The position numbers and the translations under genes were made by a program. Positions 10,341 through 21,690 of a DNA stretch of 64,000 bases are shown here, one piece after another. The stretch's first letter is position 1. Each line of letters begins with the position of its first letter. This DNA comes from Cycas panzhihuaensis (Eukaryota; Cycadophyta): NCBI GenBank assembly GCA_023213395.1, contig CM041465.1, positions 29,705,741 to 29,769,740 of the forward strand, in the 5' to 3' direction. The notes beneath the pieces were generated by a model, which was given only the letters and a program-made list of their open reading frames with translations, did no database searches and was not told the origin of the DNA.

Positions 10341-11493
10341 TTCTTCCTGGGCTGAAAAACTAGATAGAAATAACCTATTATTGATTTTAGATTCTAATGT
10401 ATTTGACACATGTCCTTGAAAAATACGTATCTTTAGTGTGACCATTTCTACGACAATAAGTACAATATAATTGATCTTTTTTGCCATAATTGAGACTTTG
10501 ATTCCTTAGTGGAGAGCGATCAAGGTTGAAAGATCTCCCCCTTTCCTTATAGAATTGAGTATGATTATTTCTTGGTTGGTCACGATAGTTCTGAGGTGTT
10601 CTAGAAGGTTGTGGGTTCCCATGACAATGTGGACAGCAAGGATGATTATCAACTTGTCTTGTTTGGTTTAGATTTCTTTAAGCGTTAGAATGTCTTGGAG
10701 AGTTTTCATGTTGTGGGGGTCCTCCTTGTTTATTTTTATGAGGAGCTTGGTATCATGGAGGATTTTGTCTAGTTTCATTTCTAGGATTTCCATCTTTTCT
10801 CCTTAGAGGAGATTCGTTTTGTTTTGAGGTGCCATCTTGAGGGTTAGGTTGAATGTTGGCCTTTGTAACAAAGACATGTTCTAAAGTTTTATTGGTAGCT
10901 TGTTGCTCTTCTATAGACATGAGCATAGTAGTAAGTTGTTCTACTTTGAGGGTACTTAGGTCTTTTGATACACTAATACTAGTAGCTGCCATTTCAAAAT
11001 GTCTAACGGCTCCTACACATCGAAGGATTCGTTCAACTACTCTTTGTTCGATTAAGATATCCCTAAGTGACCTCATTTGGTTAACGATATCTTGAATCTT
11101 GGTCATGAATTCAGTTATTGATTCATGAGGCATTATACGTAAATTTTTTAACATACTTCTTAAGTTTTGTAATTTAGAGGACGCGGCCCCTTCATATATA
11201 AGTTGTAAAGTATCCCAAGCCTCTTTGGACTTAATGGATTTACTGACTCGTGGGAATACATGATCTTCTAATGCACAAAAGATAAGAGCTAATGCTTCAT
11301 TATCTTTTCTGACATTTTCTTTGTATGTAACTTTTTCAGTATCAGTTGGATTTGATCCTAAGTCATTGTAACCGGTTCTCACTATATCCCACATCTCGTT
11401 TGCTATGAGGATGGGCCTCATCCTCCTACTCCAGTTAAGGAAATTATTTCCATCAAATTTTGGGATAATCATATTTCCAAAAGTAGACGTCAT
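10341..11493 (-). pseudogene. gag: E2 gag (copia, UBN2-type)
   Basis: Starts at the ATG at 11493 (MTSTFGNMIIPKFDGNNFLNW). The first 246 residues are open: the N-terminal FDGNNFLNWSRRM segment, then the helical core with EAWDTLQLIYEG, LRSMLKNLRIM and the EQRVVERILRC motif typical of this gag family. After stops the frame passes a Pro, Arg and Asn-rich tail and reaches the zinc knuckle CTYCRRNGHTKDTY near 10440-10480, in which the last Cys is Tyr. It aligns with the gag of E5 (62493-63020). The start lies about 180 bases after the shared leader module. Confidence 0.9.
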
Positions 11494-11673
11494 TTTAAAT
11501 TAAAGTTGTATAAAATGTGATAAATACAATAGCAAAAATATTTGAATGTAAAAAATTTGAAAGAACTTAAATGAAAGAAGTTATTTCCAAATATATATCC
11601 CAAGGTTTTCAAAAGTTTTGAATAAATGAACTAGGACCTAGAAAGGCTACTAGGCTCTAAGTTTATATTTCTC

Positions 11674-12063
11674 TTGGGGCAACCTTCGGTTGCTATTCTG
11701 TCTAGTGGCACCTACCCATAGATGGCAAAACAGGGACCCAATATATCAGTATGGAGCACTAGGCTCTATATACCTTAATATGCATGCTGCTAAGAAGGCT
11801 TTGACACCCCCCTGAATTTTTGGTCCACCTGCGCCAGATTTATGCCTAATAACATATCTAGCGGTGAAGGTTCTCGAACCAAGGCAGTCACCCTCTCCAA
11901 GTCTAGCCTTGGTCTCCAAACATCATGAAATGCAAAGGTTCTGCACCTCAGCCTACCACCGTATACACCTGATAGCTAATGGCTGTCCTCATCCAATATG
12001 AGTAGGCTGATTAGCGTGTCTGGTGGTAACCGGGGTCCTAACCATTCCCCTTGCAAGGCTGGA
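11674..12063 (-). repeat. Shared copia leader module, copy 2
   Basis: About 390 bp just upstream of E2 gag, similar to the leader of E3 (21187-21590, plus) and E0 (3036-3358, minus). Best-conserved parts read on the plus strand are CATCCAATATGAGTAGGC (about 11991-12008) and the block near 11674-11713 containing GCAACC and TCTAGTGG. The three elements differ in LTR and gag sequence, so the module is more widely shared than its neighbours. Confidence 0.8.
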
Positions 12064-14369
12064 AAAAAAGGTGTGGTTCAATTCAGAATTATCTTGTTTA
12101 ATGTGAAAATTAAACTAATTAGCAATGTGGTCTTGCTTAGAAAAAGAAAAATTCCTTTGATAATAAAAAACAGAAAGTAAAATATGCTCTAAGCAAGATG
12201 AAATGAATACTAAACTTTAAAAATAAAATCTCTTTTTATTTTTTTTTCAAAAAAATATAATGCCCTTCAAATAGATGAAATATGCCTTTGAAAAAGAAAT
12301 CCAATTTTCTTTTTATAAGTGTAAAAAAAATGATATTTTTCAATAATGAAGAAGAACTTTAATACACTTTTAAAGTATAATGATCAATAAGAAAGTAATG
12401 ATGCATTTGAAAGCAAACTTAAAAAATCCTTTTCACTTATGCAAAACTTGAAATAAACTTTTGAGAATAAAGAGTTTTCAAAAAAATGCCAATTTCTCAA
12501 ATGAGTAATGTAAATCTTCAATATAAAAAAAAAATTCCTTTTTGTATAAAAATAACTTTTCTTTGAGAAAGATATATATTGCCTTATGAATAATTTCTAG
12601 TTCAAAAAACTTAAAATGCTTATAGAAAGATCAAGCAGAAACCTTGAGTAAACAATGAGATATGAACTAGAATTTTCTTTAAAAATTTTGAAAGAAGACA
12701 AGCTTATTAGGATGTACTTGTATGCTCAACTTTAATAGCTTGAAAACTATACTGAATAATATCAGAATAACTTAAAATTCTACCAATATATAGATTAATA
12801 AGGTGTGAATCTAATGAAAGTAACAATTTTGAAAACAGGTACCAATAAATCACGATTTGAATGAGGCAAAGGTATGGACCTCCTTATGGGGCCTATCAGG
12901 AGTAAGGTAGTCAAAATTGCATAAAATTACTAATTATCTTTTAGAAAATGTTGAAAAAAGGATTAAATATTATTTATGAAATGTTCAATGTTCTTTCAAT
13001 TGAAAATTTTTGAAAAATATATTAAAAAGAGGTGTAAAAAATAGTAGATTTGAGGTAATAAGGTACCTCAATTTTGACTAATTTGAAATTTAGGAAGATA
13101 ATGTTAAAATATATAAAAAAATATGTCAAAATGAAGAGAAATGAGTCAGCTTCCCAACGAAGCTGACGGAATTGAAATCTGATATAAAATAAAAAAGTTA
13201 TAGTGAAAAAAGGTAACAGTGAAGCAAGGCAGAGTATTATCAAGAGCCTAAGCAATCTTCTCCAAATAATGCTTACAAATTATATGCCACTTGTTTTGCA
13301 AGAGTTTCTAGAAGTGCTTTTATGGTAATGTAATGATATATTTGATGAGAACCAGATGGTTATCCCAAGAAGATACCCTTGAATCTATAAAAGAAATGTA
13401 TTTGCAATTATTGCAATAATGTTATGGCTTGGAAACATAAAATTTTATGTGATGTTATTTTGTGTTCAATCTATTCTTCAAGTAATAACTGTAAAAGATA
13501 CTTAGTGGAGCAATATACTCATATAACAGAGTCATAATATTAATAAATTTTTTAAATATTTTGAAGAGAATATATCATAAAAAACTCTTATATATTTGTA
13601 TTTGAAAAAATTTCAAAGGAATATATTGAGCAAATATATAAAATATGTGTAAATTTAAAAATGGAACTGAATAACCTGGAACATGCAGCTGTAGCTAGCT
13701 TTGTAGCTAAAAATAAGCTTCAAAAAACTTTCAATATACAGATCTGCAATATATTCTTCTCCAAAAAAAATTGAATATGCTCCAAAAATTATAAATCTGT
13801 AGAAAACTTGAGAATATAGTCAAACAATATAATGAAAAATATAGATCTGAAATGAATGTAGCAGAAAATGCTGAAAAATTTTGATAAAATAAGCAGATCT
13901 ATAGTAAAAAAATAGTAGATTTGAAGTAACAAATTGTAGATCTTTGAAGAAAACTTGATAACTTTTGTATGCAACTGATGCTCTTTTGCAAATTTGCGAA
14001 AAATATCAAATAAGTAGACAAATAACTTGTAAACTATCAAAATATATGATAAATATGTAGATCTAAAGAGAAAATAACTCAAATATGAGAATAAAAACTT
14101 GAATGTATATAACTTGCTGCTGAAAATCCTTCGTAGATCTGCACAAATCTGATGATAAATCTCAGTAATGTTTGTTGAACCAGAAATATAGCTCAATAAT
14201 AATCAAAATCTGTTGAAATAATATATAAAACTTGCTAAAAATTTTCAGAAAATAAATATAGTTAATATATCTTGCTTGTAAAAGAAATCTGTTGTAGAAT
14301 GCTAGTAGATCCTGTTGCTCTTCTTCAAAACTTGATGGGTCAAGAATTGCAGCTCGTCTGCAAGAATGA
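12064..14369 (-). other. Long AT-rich leader of E2
   Basis: Roughly 2.3 kb between the 5' LTR and the leader module. Very AT-rich, with many AAAAT and AGATCT-like words and no frame that resembles a protein; the open stretches at 13022-13255 and 13789-14196 are by-products of AT richness. No primer site matching initiator tRNA-Met was found beside the LTR. Confidence 0.5.
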
Positions 14370-14701
14370 TGGAGTTGGAGGAGCAGAGCAGGACATCATA
14401 ACGATCGCATCTTAAGTATAACGATAATTTTCAATAGAATGGCGGTGTTAATAAACACCAGGGAGGTATTCCCAACCCTTAAATAGAGAATCCAGGGAGG
14501 CGTCGAGTGTCATGAACCTAGCTACATAACAATTAAGATTAGTTTAAAAAAATATTAAAGAAAATAATGGTGATACGTACCTCAAATGTGTGGTCGGTCC
14601 GGGTGGCTGTTGAATGGTTCAAGGTGCCCTAGGGGCCCTCAAAGGTGGCTTTGAGGGGCCCTAAGCGCTCCAGTGCACATACATTGGGATTATTCCCAAT
14701 A
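14370..14701 (-). repeat. 5' LTR of E2
   Basis: Matches 6964-7296. The terminal TG is TA here. The TATTTAA box is at about 14480-14488 on the minus strand and would drive transcription of the element. The sequence directly inside this LTR (minus strand TCATTCTTGCAGACG) is not an initiator-tRNA primer site. Confidence 0.9.
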
Positions 14702-17477
14702 ATTTTTTGTTGTCTACAGGGGAAGGTCTGCCTTCCACATAGCCTAACAGGTATTTTCCATTATTATTCCATATCTTTCCTTAAGTTTATTTTGTAAAAG
14801 GTTAGGTCTTTGAACACATCATTCTTTTCCTTGTTTTCTTTGTTGTATACAGGAGGAATCCCTCCATTCTTTGTCTTCTTGCCTTCTTGACCTCCGTATC
14901 CTTCCCTGGTTTTTTCTAAGGAGGCTGCAAGAGAGGACCCATAAAGAGTGAGAGAAAGGAACCAAGGCAAGATCTGTACCTACTAGGCCTACTCCTTAAG
15001 AGAAACCCCCTTCTCCCCTTTCCTCTCCTTCACTTGTGCCTCTCTTGGGTCACCAGGGAGTCTTTAGGATTAGGCTTGCACTAGATATCATTGTATGCAG
15101 CCCTTGTTACACTATTTCTAGGCATGCATGCCTCTTTTAGGTAGCTCTTCTAGCCCCAAATGGTGTCCTCTATTCATCCTCTGTCCTAGCATAGCCCATG
15201 TTACAATTTGATGCCTATAGCATACTCGCAACATAGGTAACTTTCACAAACCTCGTAGTGTTTGTTTCATTTACTGCCCATTACCAATAGGTTGTCCTAA
15301 TCTATTGTACCCTCCATCTAAGGGAAGCATGGAGGTGTACTTACTAGAAGGTTAGCCATTCCGAGGCTAACCTCCCCTTGCTTTAGCATGTGTTGTTGGT
15401 TTTCTCAAGAGATTGTAGAGTTACATTTGGTGGAAGATTACCTAACTTGAAACATTCCAACTTGTAACATTTCAACATTTTACTTCACATAAGTATACAT
15501 AAATTGGCCTTGTATCCTAGTAGCCCCTTTGGAAAGGGAAAAGAACTTTGTAATTGCAGGTTTATTGCGCTATTTATGGAGAAAGATAAACGACGACAAT
15601 CCAAGTGCATTCTTTGGCCTCCTTTCCTTTGGTTATCCTACTCTTTTATAGTTCCTTTTTCCTTTGCATTTTCTTGCTCCTTTCCTTTTATTTTTAGGTG
15701 AGGTAAGGAAACCCCTACATTGCTTATGCTACGAGAGAAGGAAAAAGAGGAAGCAAGTGTAGCGCAAGGTAAAGACCATGTTTCATCAGTAGCGTTCTTT
15801 CGGATATGACTTTCTCATTTTGTAGGTCTTTTCGTATTTCTTTTAGCTTGTATGCTTGCATAAAAAGATAATAAGGGAATAAAGTAAAAGGGAACCATTA
15901 TCATCATTATCTTGCACATTAGTTCACATTATAGGAAAGAGCATTCATTAAAGGTTACCCCCTTCCCTCTTTCGCCCAATTGCATTGACGTGCATGTTGC
16001 ATGATATCTTAGTTTAATTCTTTGCTTCCTTTTCCCTTGTTTGAAATGAAATGAGAGTGAGAATCCACTTTTGAGAGAGAAAGTATATTTATTGTTCTTT
16101 GCACTTGTATGCTTAGTTTACCTCTAACTTTCACACGTACGACTAGTCTTTGTTCCATTATGCCTATAGAGACTAGGAACCCCTTCGCACATAAAGTGGC
16201 AGGAACTCTTTCTGCTACCACTCTTTACCCATTCAACCTTTCTACTAAGTGGATTAGTTCTTAGAGGATCCATTCTCTAAGATCCTTTTTCTTTACTCAT
16301 CATACCTACACACACCTCACCTACATCCCTTAGCTCTCTTTCCATAAGGATTCACTCCCTTGTTGGGTCTTGCCTTCCCCTTTCGGCCACCCAAGGGTGG
16401 GAAGACCCTTGCTTTAAGGTTACTCGGGTAGCCAAAGATATCCCTCACTTAAGCTCCTCTTTAAAATCAAAAACCAAGTTATCTTGAGGAAGTCATGCAC
16501 CATTCGTGGGTCCTAAACCTATGTTTTGATGCATGGATGCCATGTGTGGGTGCTTCCTTGCACTTGTTGGTTTGATCACTTTATCCTAGAGCCTTCGATT
16601 GATTGTCTTAATCCCAACTAGGTGTAGTTGTCATCCCCATAGACGTGATTCCATTACCCAATTCAATAGACCTATTAAATAAATATAGTCTTAGAGATTC
16701 AACCCATTCTCATCCATACATATGGTTTGACACTCTTGAGTTGATATACTCATTATCTTTTAAAAATATAGTTTCTTCCTCATCTTCTTTCTTATATTAA
16801 TCATTACTATAATTTCCTATAATTCTTTTCCCTCTTTGGATTTTAGCACATCAAGGACATTGATGAGGGAAATGAGCTCATTGTAAACTCAATCTAGTAA
16901 GGAAATCTTCCTCTATCTCTATTTCTTCTTCATATGTGAAGGATTTCTCCTACTATGGCATATAGATTTCTATAGATTCACCACAAATTTAATAATAGCA
17001 TGCCAAATATAAAGAGGATGATATAATTGGTTTAACACTTGACTATTTAAAGGATTATGTAGAGTGCGTTGATTCTACAAAAAGTTTTATTGATGATAGG
17101 AATAAGAATAGGATAGCACGGTGGTGATGAAAATGTTGTTACTAGCTTATACAAGCAGAATGACACTCGAAGTATAGAGTTTATATATAGATCTTAATAG
17201 ATGACTTCACACAATTAATGATGACGGCAAAATAGAGAGAGGTCAACATTAGTTAAAGCATAGATTTTTGTAGTAGAAGTTGGTTCTTTCTTCATAAGAG
17301 ATGTGAGACAGTAGGATGCCAAGTAGAGAAGAACAAACTTACAATCAATAGATGAGCCTTAAAGGACCTTACTAAGTAAAGGAGTTTAAGGAACTAGAAA
17401 TTAAACTTACCCTGGGAGGGAAGATAATAGACACTCTTTTAAACCTCCTCAACACAATTGGCAGCACACATAACCTA
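14702..17477. other. Unassigned degenerate sequence
   Basis: No gene supported. From 14702 to about 16450 the DNA is richer in C and T runs and looks like decayed LTR or leader sequence interrupted by E2. From 16450 to 17477 it is AT-rich. The part directly left of 17478 would be the leader following the primer site described next, but it contains no recognisable gag. Confidence 0.4.
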
Positions 17478-17488
17478 CTCTAATACCA
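17478..17488 (-). other. Primer-binding site beside the G1 LTR-like block
   Basis: The minus strand reads TGGTATTAGAG, one mismatch from the initiator tRNA-Met site TGGTATCAGAG. Confidence 0.55.
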
Positions 17489-18045
17489 CGATAAAAATAT
17501 AATTGAAGAGAATGAATAATACTTCATTAATAATGAGAGAGGATGAACTCTCTTATATATAATTAATTTATATAACTAATTAGTACATGAATGACACTTG
17601 TATAACAAGTGTTGTCTTAGATATAAGAGAGATAATGACACTAAAGAAGGGAATATGAATTATTAGATTTGTTATATTAATCATTAGTAAAATATAGTTA
17701 TAACTAAAAACTTGGATATTTGCATGAATATTAGTCATAATTACAACTAAAAATAGGCTGTACTATGAAGTATCTCTGTGATTTAGTCATATTCTAAACT
17801 ATAATTACAACTTGGTCACACTTATGATCATGACTTGATCATACTTATGATTCCAATTATGAATTGGTCATGCTTTTGGTAATAATTATGACCTAGTTGC
17901 ACCCTTGGCTATAATTGTAACCCAATTACATTTCCAATTGTGATTGCAACCTAATCATACCTCTAACTATAATTGCAACTTGGTCTTACCTACAACTATA
18001 ATTGTAACATAGTCATACCTATTATAATAAAATATTATTTTAACA
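17489..18045 (-). repeat. LTR-like block carrying a 29-bp tandem array
   Basis: Minus strand starts TGTTAAAATAATATT at 18045 and ends TTTTTATCG at the primer site. The G1 RNase H frame runs into its start and a weak purine tract (AGAGGATAAGG) precedes it. No second copy was found, so this LTR call rests on the primer site and the TG start only; the terminal CA is absent. Confidence 0.45.
17795..18025 (-). repeat. 29-bp tandem repeat, about 8 copies
   Basis: Units resemble (plus strand) ATAATTGCAACTTGGTC plus TTACCTACAACT. Starts at about 17853, 17882, 17911, 17940, 17969 and 17998 are exactly 29 bases apart; earlier, less regular copies start near 17801 and 17827. Confidence 0.85.
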
Positions 18046-18049
18046 TAAG

Positions 18050-18560
18050 CCTTATCCTCTAATAATTTTCATTATCTTGCCTTCCAATATGAACTCTTGG
18101 ATTTTAGCCAACTACTTGGCCCATCTATTTGTAAGTTGTACCTATGCCAACATCATTCTTATTAGTGTTAAAGGTAGATAAGATATAGTATGGTAGTGGG
18201 TAATATAATCCATGAAGTCCTCGATTACATTAACAAGGGTATATGCTTATTTCTCCATATTTGTATACCCTAGGTATTTATTCTTTAGAGTTTTTCTCAT
18301 GAATGTTATAGGCCTTTCTTTTCCATTATCATCCTTTTATAATAGCATAATTACATGAGATCCTTGAAAAGAATAAGAGTATATAATAAAATAGTTACCA
18401 AGATTAAGGCTAATTAGCATAGGCACTTGACTAATGGCCTATCTAATCTTATCAAAAGCTTCACATGCAATAATATACTATTTAAATGGCATATTCTTTT
18501 TAAATAATTGATTAATATGAAGGGCCAATTGTGGTAAATTTTGGGATGAACCTTCTAAGA
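18050..18560 (-). pseudogene. G1 connection and RNase H domain, broken
   Basis: The frame shows GNYFIIYSYSFQGS (where the first catalytic Asp is expected), LL*KDDNGKERPITFMRKTL with one stop, YTNMEK*AYTLVNVIEDF and IDGPSSWL/RWAK.LAKIQEFILEGKIMK, which are the RNase H motifs of plant gypsy elements including the second acidic residue (ME). The last codons (about IIRG, stop, GL) abut the LTR-like block at 18045; in related polyproteins the frame continues into integrase. Stops lie mainly at expected Gln sites. Confidence 0.75.
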
Positions 18561-19704
18561 AAATTTGTTTTTCTAAGGCTTGTATTACTTTTGTGTTAAT
18601 GAGTGATCCTAACACCTAAATAGCCTAAACTTACTTTGTATTAATATATGAACCCTCCTTCATAATTATGTATCCAAATAGCTTTCCTTTTATGGTGTTG
18701 AAAATGGTCTTCCTTGGATTCAAAGATATACCAAATTACCTGCATCTTTTAAAGAATTGGTGTACATAGTAGGCATGGTCCATTTATATTTTTGAGAAGA
18801 CAGTGATGTCATCCAAGTACATAGTAATTATTACTCCTATTAAACCTTTAAAATCTCTATCCATAGCCTTTTAGAAGGTGGCCCCAACATTTTTTTATAT
18901 AAAATGGGTTTTCTTGTATGTAAATGTCCCCTATAATGTGGTGAAAGTTGTCTTATGGCTATCCTTAACTACTACTGAGATCTGATTAAATCCTTAAAAC
19001 CCATCTAATAATGACAACATTTTAGAACTTGTCACTATCTGAAGGATATATTCCATTATAGGTAATAAGTAATTATCCTTCAAATAATATTGATTAATGT
19101 TCCTAAAATTCACATGGAGCTTAATATCCCTACTTTTCTTCCTGACTGAGACCAAATTTTCCACCCATTCTAAATATCTGATAAGTTACATTATATTGAC
19201 CTCTAATAACTTTTGTACCTCTTTCTAGATTAGATCTCTAATTTATGGGTTAACTAGCCTCTACTTCTACCTGACCAATTTTACTCCTAGTTTGAGGGAA
19301 ATATCATGCTAAATTACCTTGGGATCTTTAGACCTTAAGGTCTTCATATGCCTATGTAAATATATCTTGATATTCTTTATATAATTCAATAATGACCTCC
19401 ATCTCTTTCAAGGTATATGCTACATTTATGAAGAGATTCTTAGGCTTTTCCTCTATTCCCAAATTCTATAGTATGTCCTCCTCTAGATTCCTCTTGGATA
19501 TATTTAGCCTCATATGCTTTAGTTTATGACAATCATCTATATTAAATAATTCCTCCAAAAATGTTATACTTGTAGGAATCTTATTCATTTTAGGGGCTAT
19601 ATTTCTAGGTCTGGAATAGATTCAAATTCCACTTATTATTCTTATTGAGATCGCTCATCCTAGTCAAGGCATAATCTAATGAAATCTTCCTCCATCCTTA
19701 AACA
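18561..19704 (-). pseudogene. G1 reverse transcriptase, broken
   Basis: After a linker with EKPKNLFINVAYTLKEMEV and YKEYQDIFT.AYEDLK (about 19330-19440, the stretch that leads into RT in plant gypsy polyproteins), the RT shows RKKSRDIKLHVNFRNIN (usual Asp replaced by Asn), MLSLLDGF (motif A Asp), TTFTTL.GTFTYKK, AMDRDFKGLIG and TMYLDDITVFSK (about 18800-18830), the active-site box intact. Stops mostly at Gln or Trp sites. E3 interrupts the frame upstream at 19704. Confidence 0.85.
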
Positions 19705-20089
19705 TGTTAAAATATTGTAATACCTCCTCCATTTCTTCTCATTTATGTAAATTCATGTTTATAATGTATTAGTGGACCCTTAATGTAATTTAATTATATT
19801 GGATAGTGAGGTCAGGTCCACCTCTTATGCCATTAAGTTGGCCTATCCTATTACATTGTAATATTGGTAAATGGCTATAAATATTGCCCCGCACCTTTGT
19901 ACTTCATATATTAGATTCTAATTAATGTGGAAGCTCTACTTGAGAAAGAGCCTATGGTGTGGTGAATTCACCCATACCATTGCAAGATCATATATCTTGT
20001 TTATTTTCTTTATTTGTTGAATATTTATCAATATTTTGCTTATTGTACTTAAATCAGCACACATGTATTTAGATCTTATTATTCTCATA
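19705..20089 (+). repeat. 5' LTR of E3
   Basis: Starts TGTTAAAATATTG, ends ATTCTCATA, directly followed by the primer site. Matches 26281-26665 along its length, with most differences being transitions. Confidence 0.92.
19876..19883 (+). promoter_or_regulatory. TATA box of the E3 LTR
   Basis: TATAAATA, kept in the 3' LTR at 26452-26459, followed in both by ATT.CCC.GCACCTTT, a plausible start region for the element transcript. Inferred from position and conservation. Confidence 0.6.
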
Positions 20090-20103
20090 TGGTATCAAAG
20101 CTT
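20090..20103 (+). other. Primer-binding site of E3
   Basis: TGGTATCAAAGCTTG at the LTR edge; the initiator tRNA-Met complement with one change in the first 12 bases. Confidence 0.85.
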
Positions 20104-21690
20104 GTATGTGCCTAATTAAAAGTATTTTGGTGACATTAGTTGATTTTGCTCCATTTCTTTCACATTCTTTGGTAAATATAAGGTTTTATGTAGTGTTGGA
20201 GCTCATACACAGTTGGTTGCAAGAGATTTCATCCTCCCACAATAGATTTTGAAGCTTGTTTACATCCATTTGTAGTTTTACTTAGTTTTGTTAAAGAAAA
20301 CATGTGAAAAATCATGTTTTTTACTTGTTGCAATCATATTATTGATGATTGTTACTTATTAGAGTACTACTAAGGTTTGTAGTAGCCCCACACCCATTTC
20401 TAGTGCCTAACAGAGGAGTTTTCTAGAGATTTTTGGCTATTTTTGGTTGTATTTTTTATTATATGGTCTATAGAGAACCCTAGACTTCCACAACTTTGTT
20501 CTCTTCAATACAAGCTTTTTTTTTAATTCCAATTCTATTGGGTACCTATCATTATTACATCCCTTTTTCTAAAATATCATCTCATTCTGAGTCTATTTAA
20601 TCCTCTCTTAGTGTTCTGCATTCCTACTTTGTCACTCGTATTTACACACAAATCATATAAACCTTGAAAATATACCTATACTATTTCTATAATATCCCTA
20701 CAATCATTTGTCTGATTTGTGAACCATCTAAAATTTCAAAAAACTTATTCAAAGTTCTATAATTTAGAATTAAATTTAACTAGATTTGGAGTTAATTTAA
20801 GGGAGATATTTGCTACTCAACTTGACCTTTATGTTCAAGCTATTTGAGCTTTATTTTTCAAGATTTGAAGGTATTTTTCAGTTTTCTTGAGGTTCTTTTG
20901 CTAGAATAGGTTGTGGCTTATTATTTTTATCTATTCAATTCTAATTTTTAAGGCTAATAAGTTCTTAGTGATGTCTCTTATGTAGGTGTTACTCTTAGAA
21001 GGTTGAAGAAATTAACTCTCAAAGCTTGGCCCATCAAGAGCATTTTAAAACTACCCTTATCATTTTAATTTGCTTTATTTCCCTTTCATTTCATTTATTG
21101 CATTAAAAAGAACCTCTTGTGTATAAGAAACTCACTTTAAAAATTAATTTTTTATATTAAAAATATAACTCCCAAATTAAATCCCCATTTCTAGCCTTGC
21201 AAGGGGAATAATTAAGACCCCTAAAGTTACCACCACGCACATGCCCTTGGCCTACTCATATTGGATGAGGAAGGTCATTAGCTATAAGGTGTAATAGGTG
21301 GCAAGCTAAGGAGGAGACCCTATCTTTTGAAGTTTAGAGACTAAGCTAGACCCAAGGGGTGAGTGCCTTGGTTAGTAAGTTCTTATCGCTGGATCTATCA
21401 TTTGGCACAAGACCAGTGTAGGTGGGAAAATAAATCAGTGGGGTCTTAGGACCTTCTTAACAGCCAATGTACTGAGGTATATTAAGCCCTTAAGCTCATG
21501 TATTAATATATCGGGTCCCTGGTATACCACTTGTGGGTAGGCACCATTAGACAGGATAGTAACCGAGAGCTTTCCTGAAGACCCTTTGCGTTAGAACCTT
21601 ATATTAGAAGCCACTTAGGTAGATTAGTACCTCATTACACAAAAATTTAAAAATATCAAACACAAAAAAAAAAAAAAAAAAAAACTTTCA
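20104..21690 (+). other. Leader of E3
   Basis: Non-coding sequence between primer site and gag. It matches the E0 leader (4800-3040, minus) throughout. It ends with the shared module and a run of 21 A at 21664-21684 just before gag. Confidence 0.7.
21187..21590 (+). repeat. Shared copia leader module, copy 3 (reference orientation)
   Basis: Similar to 11674-12063 and 3036-3358 on the minus strand. Conserved landmarks: GTTACCACCA, GCCTACTCATATTGGATGAG, ATTAGCTAT.AGGTGTA, TGCCTTGGTT and near the end CACTAGACAG-like and AGCAACCGA-like words. It ends about 100 bases before gag. Confidence 0.8.

Larger units (their letters stand above)
6964..14701 (-). mobile_element. Ty1/copia element E2, near complete, two LTRs
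   Basis: Both LTRs (6964-7296 and 14370-14701), a polypurine tract next to the left LTR, and gag, protease, integrase, RT and RNase H in copia order on the minus strand. Gag and integrase remain in long open stretches, making this the best-preserved coding set in the window. The LTRs match in roughly nine of ten bases by eye, mostly with transition differences. The flanks (CATTTTTTA on the left, ATTTTTTG on the right) are both T-rich but do not give a clean 5-bp duplication. The gag and pre-integrase match E5 at 62.5-64 kb, so the two belong to one lineage. Confidence 0.9.

Noticed and set aside
10853-11095. Plus-strand open stretch of 80 codons
   Set aside because: Shadow of the E2 gag frame.
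13789-14196. Minus-strand open stretch of 135 codons, Phe/Tyr/Ile-rich, membrane-protein-like
   Set aside because: It lies in the very AT-rich E2 leader; hydrophobic codons are expected from T-rich sequence and no domain or conserved motif is visible.
17795-18025. Regularly spaced repeats considered as a CRISPR array
   Set aside because: The 29-base units are contiguous with no unique spacers, the context is plant retrotransposon, and no cas genes exist.
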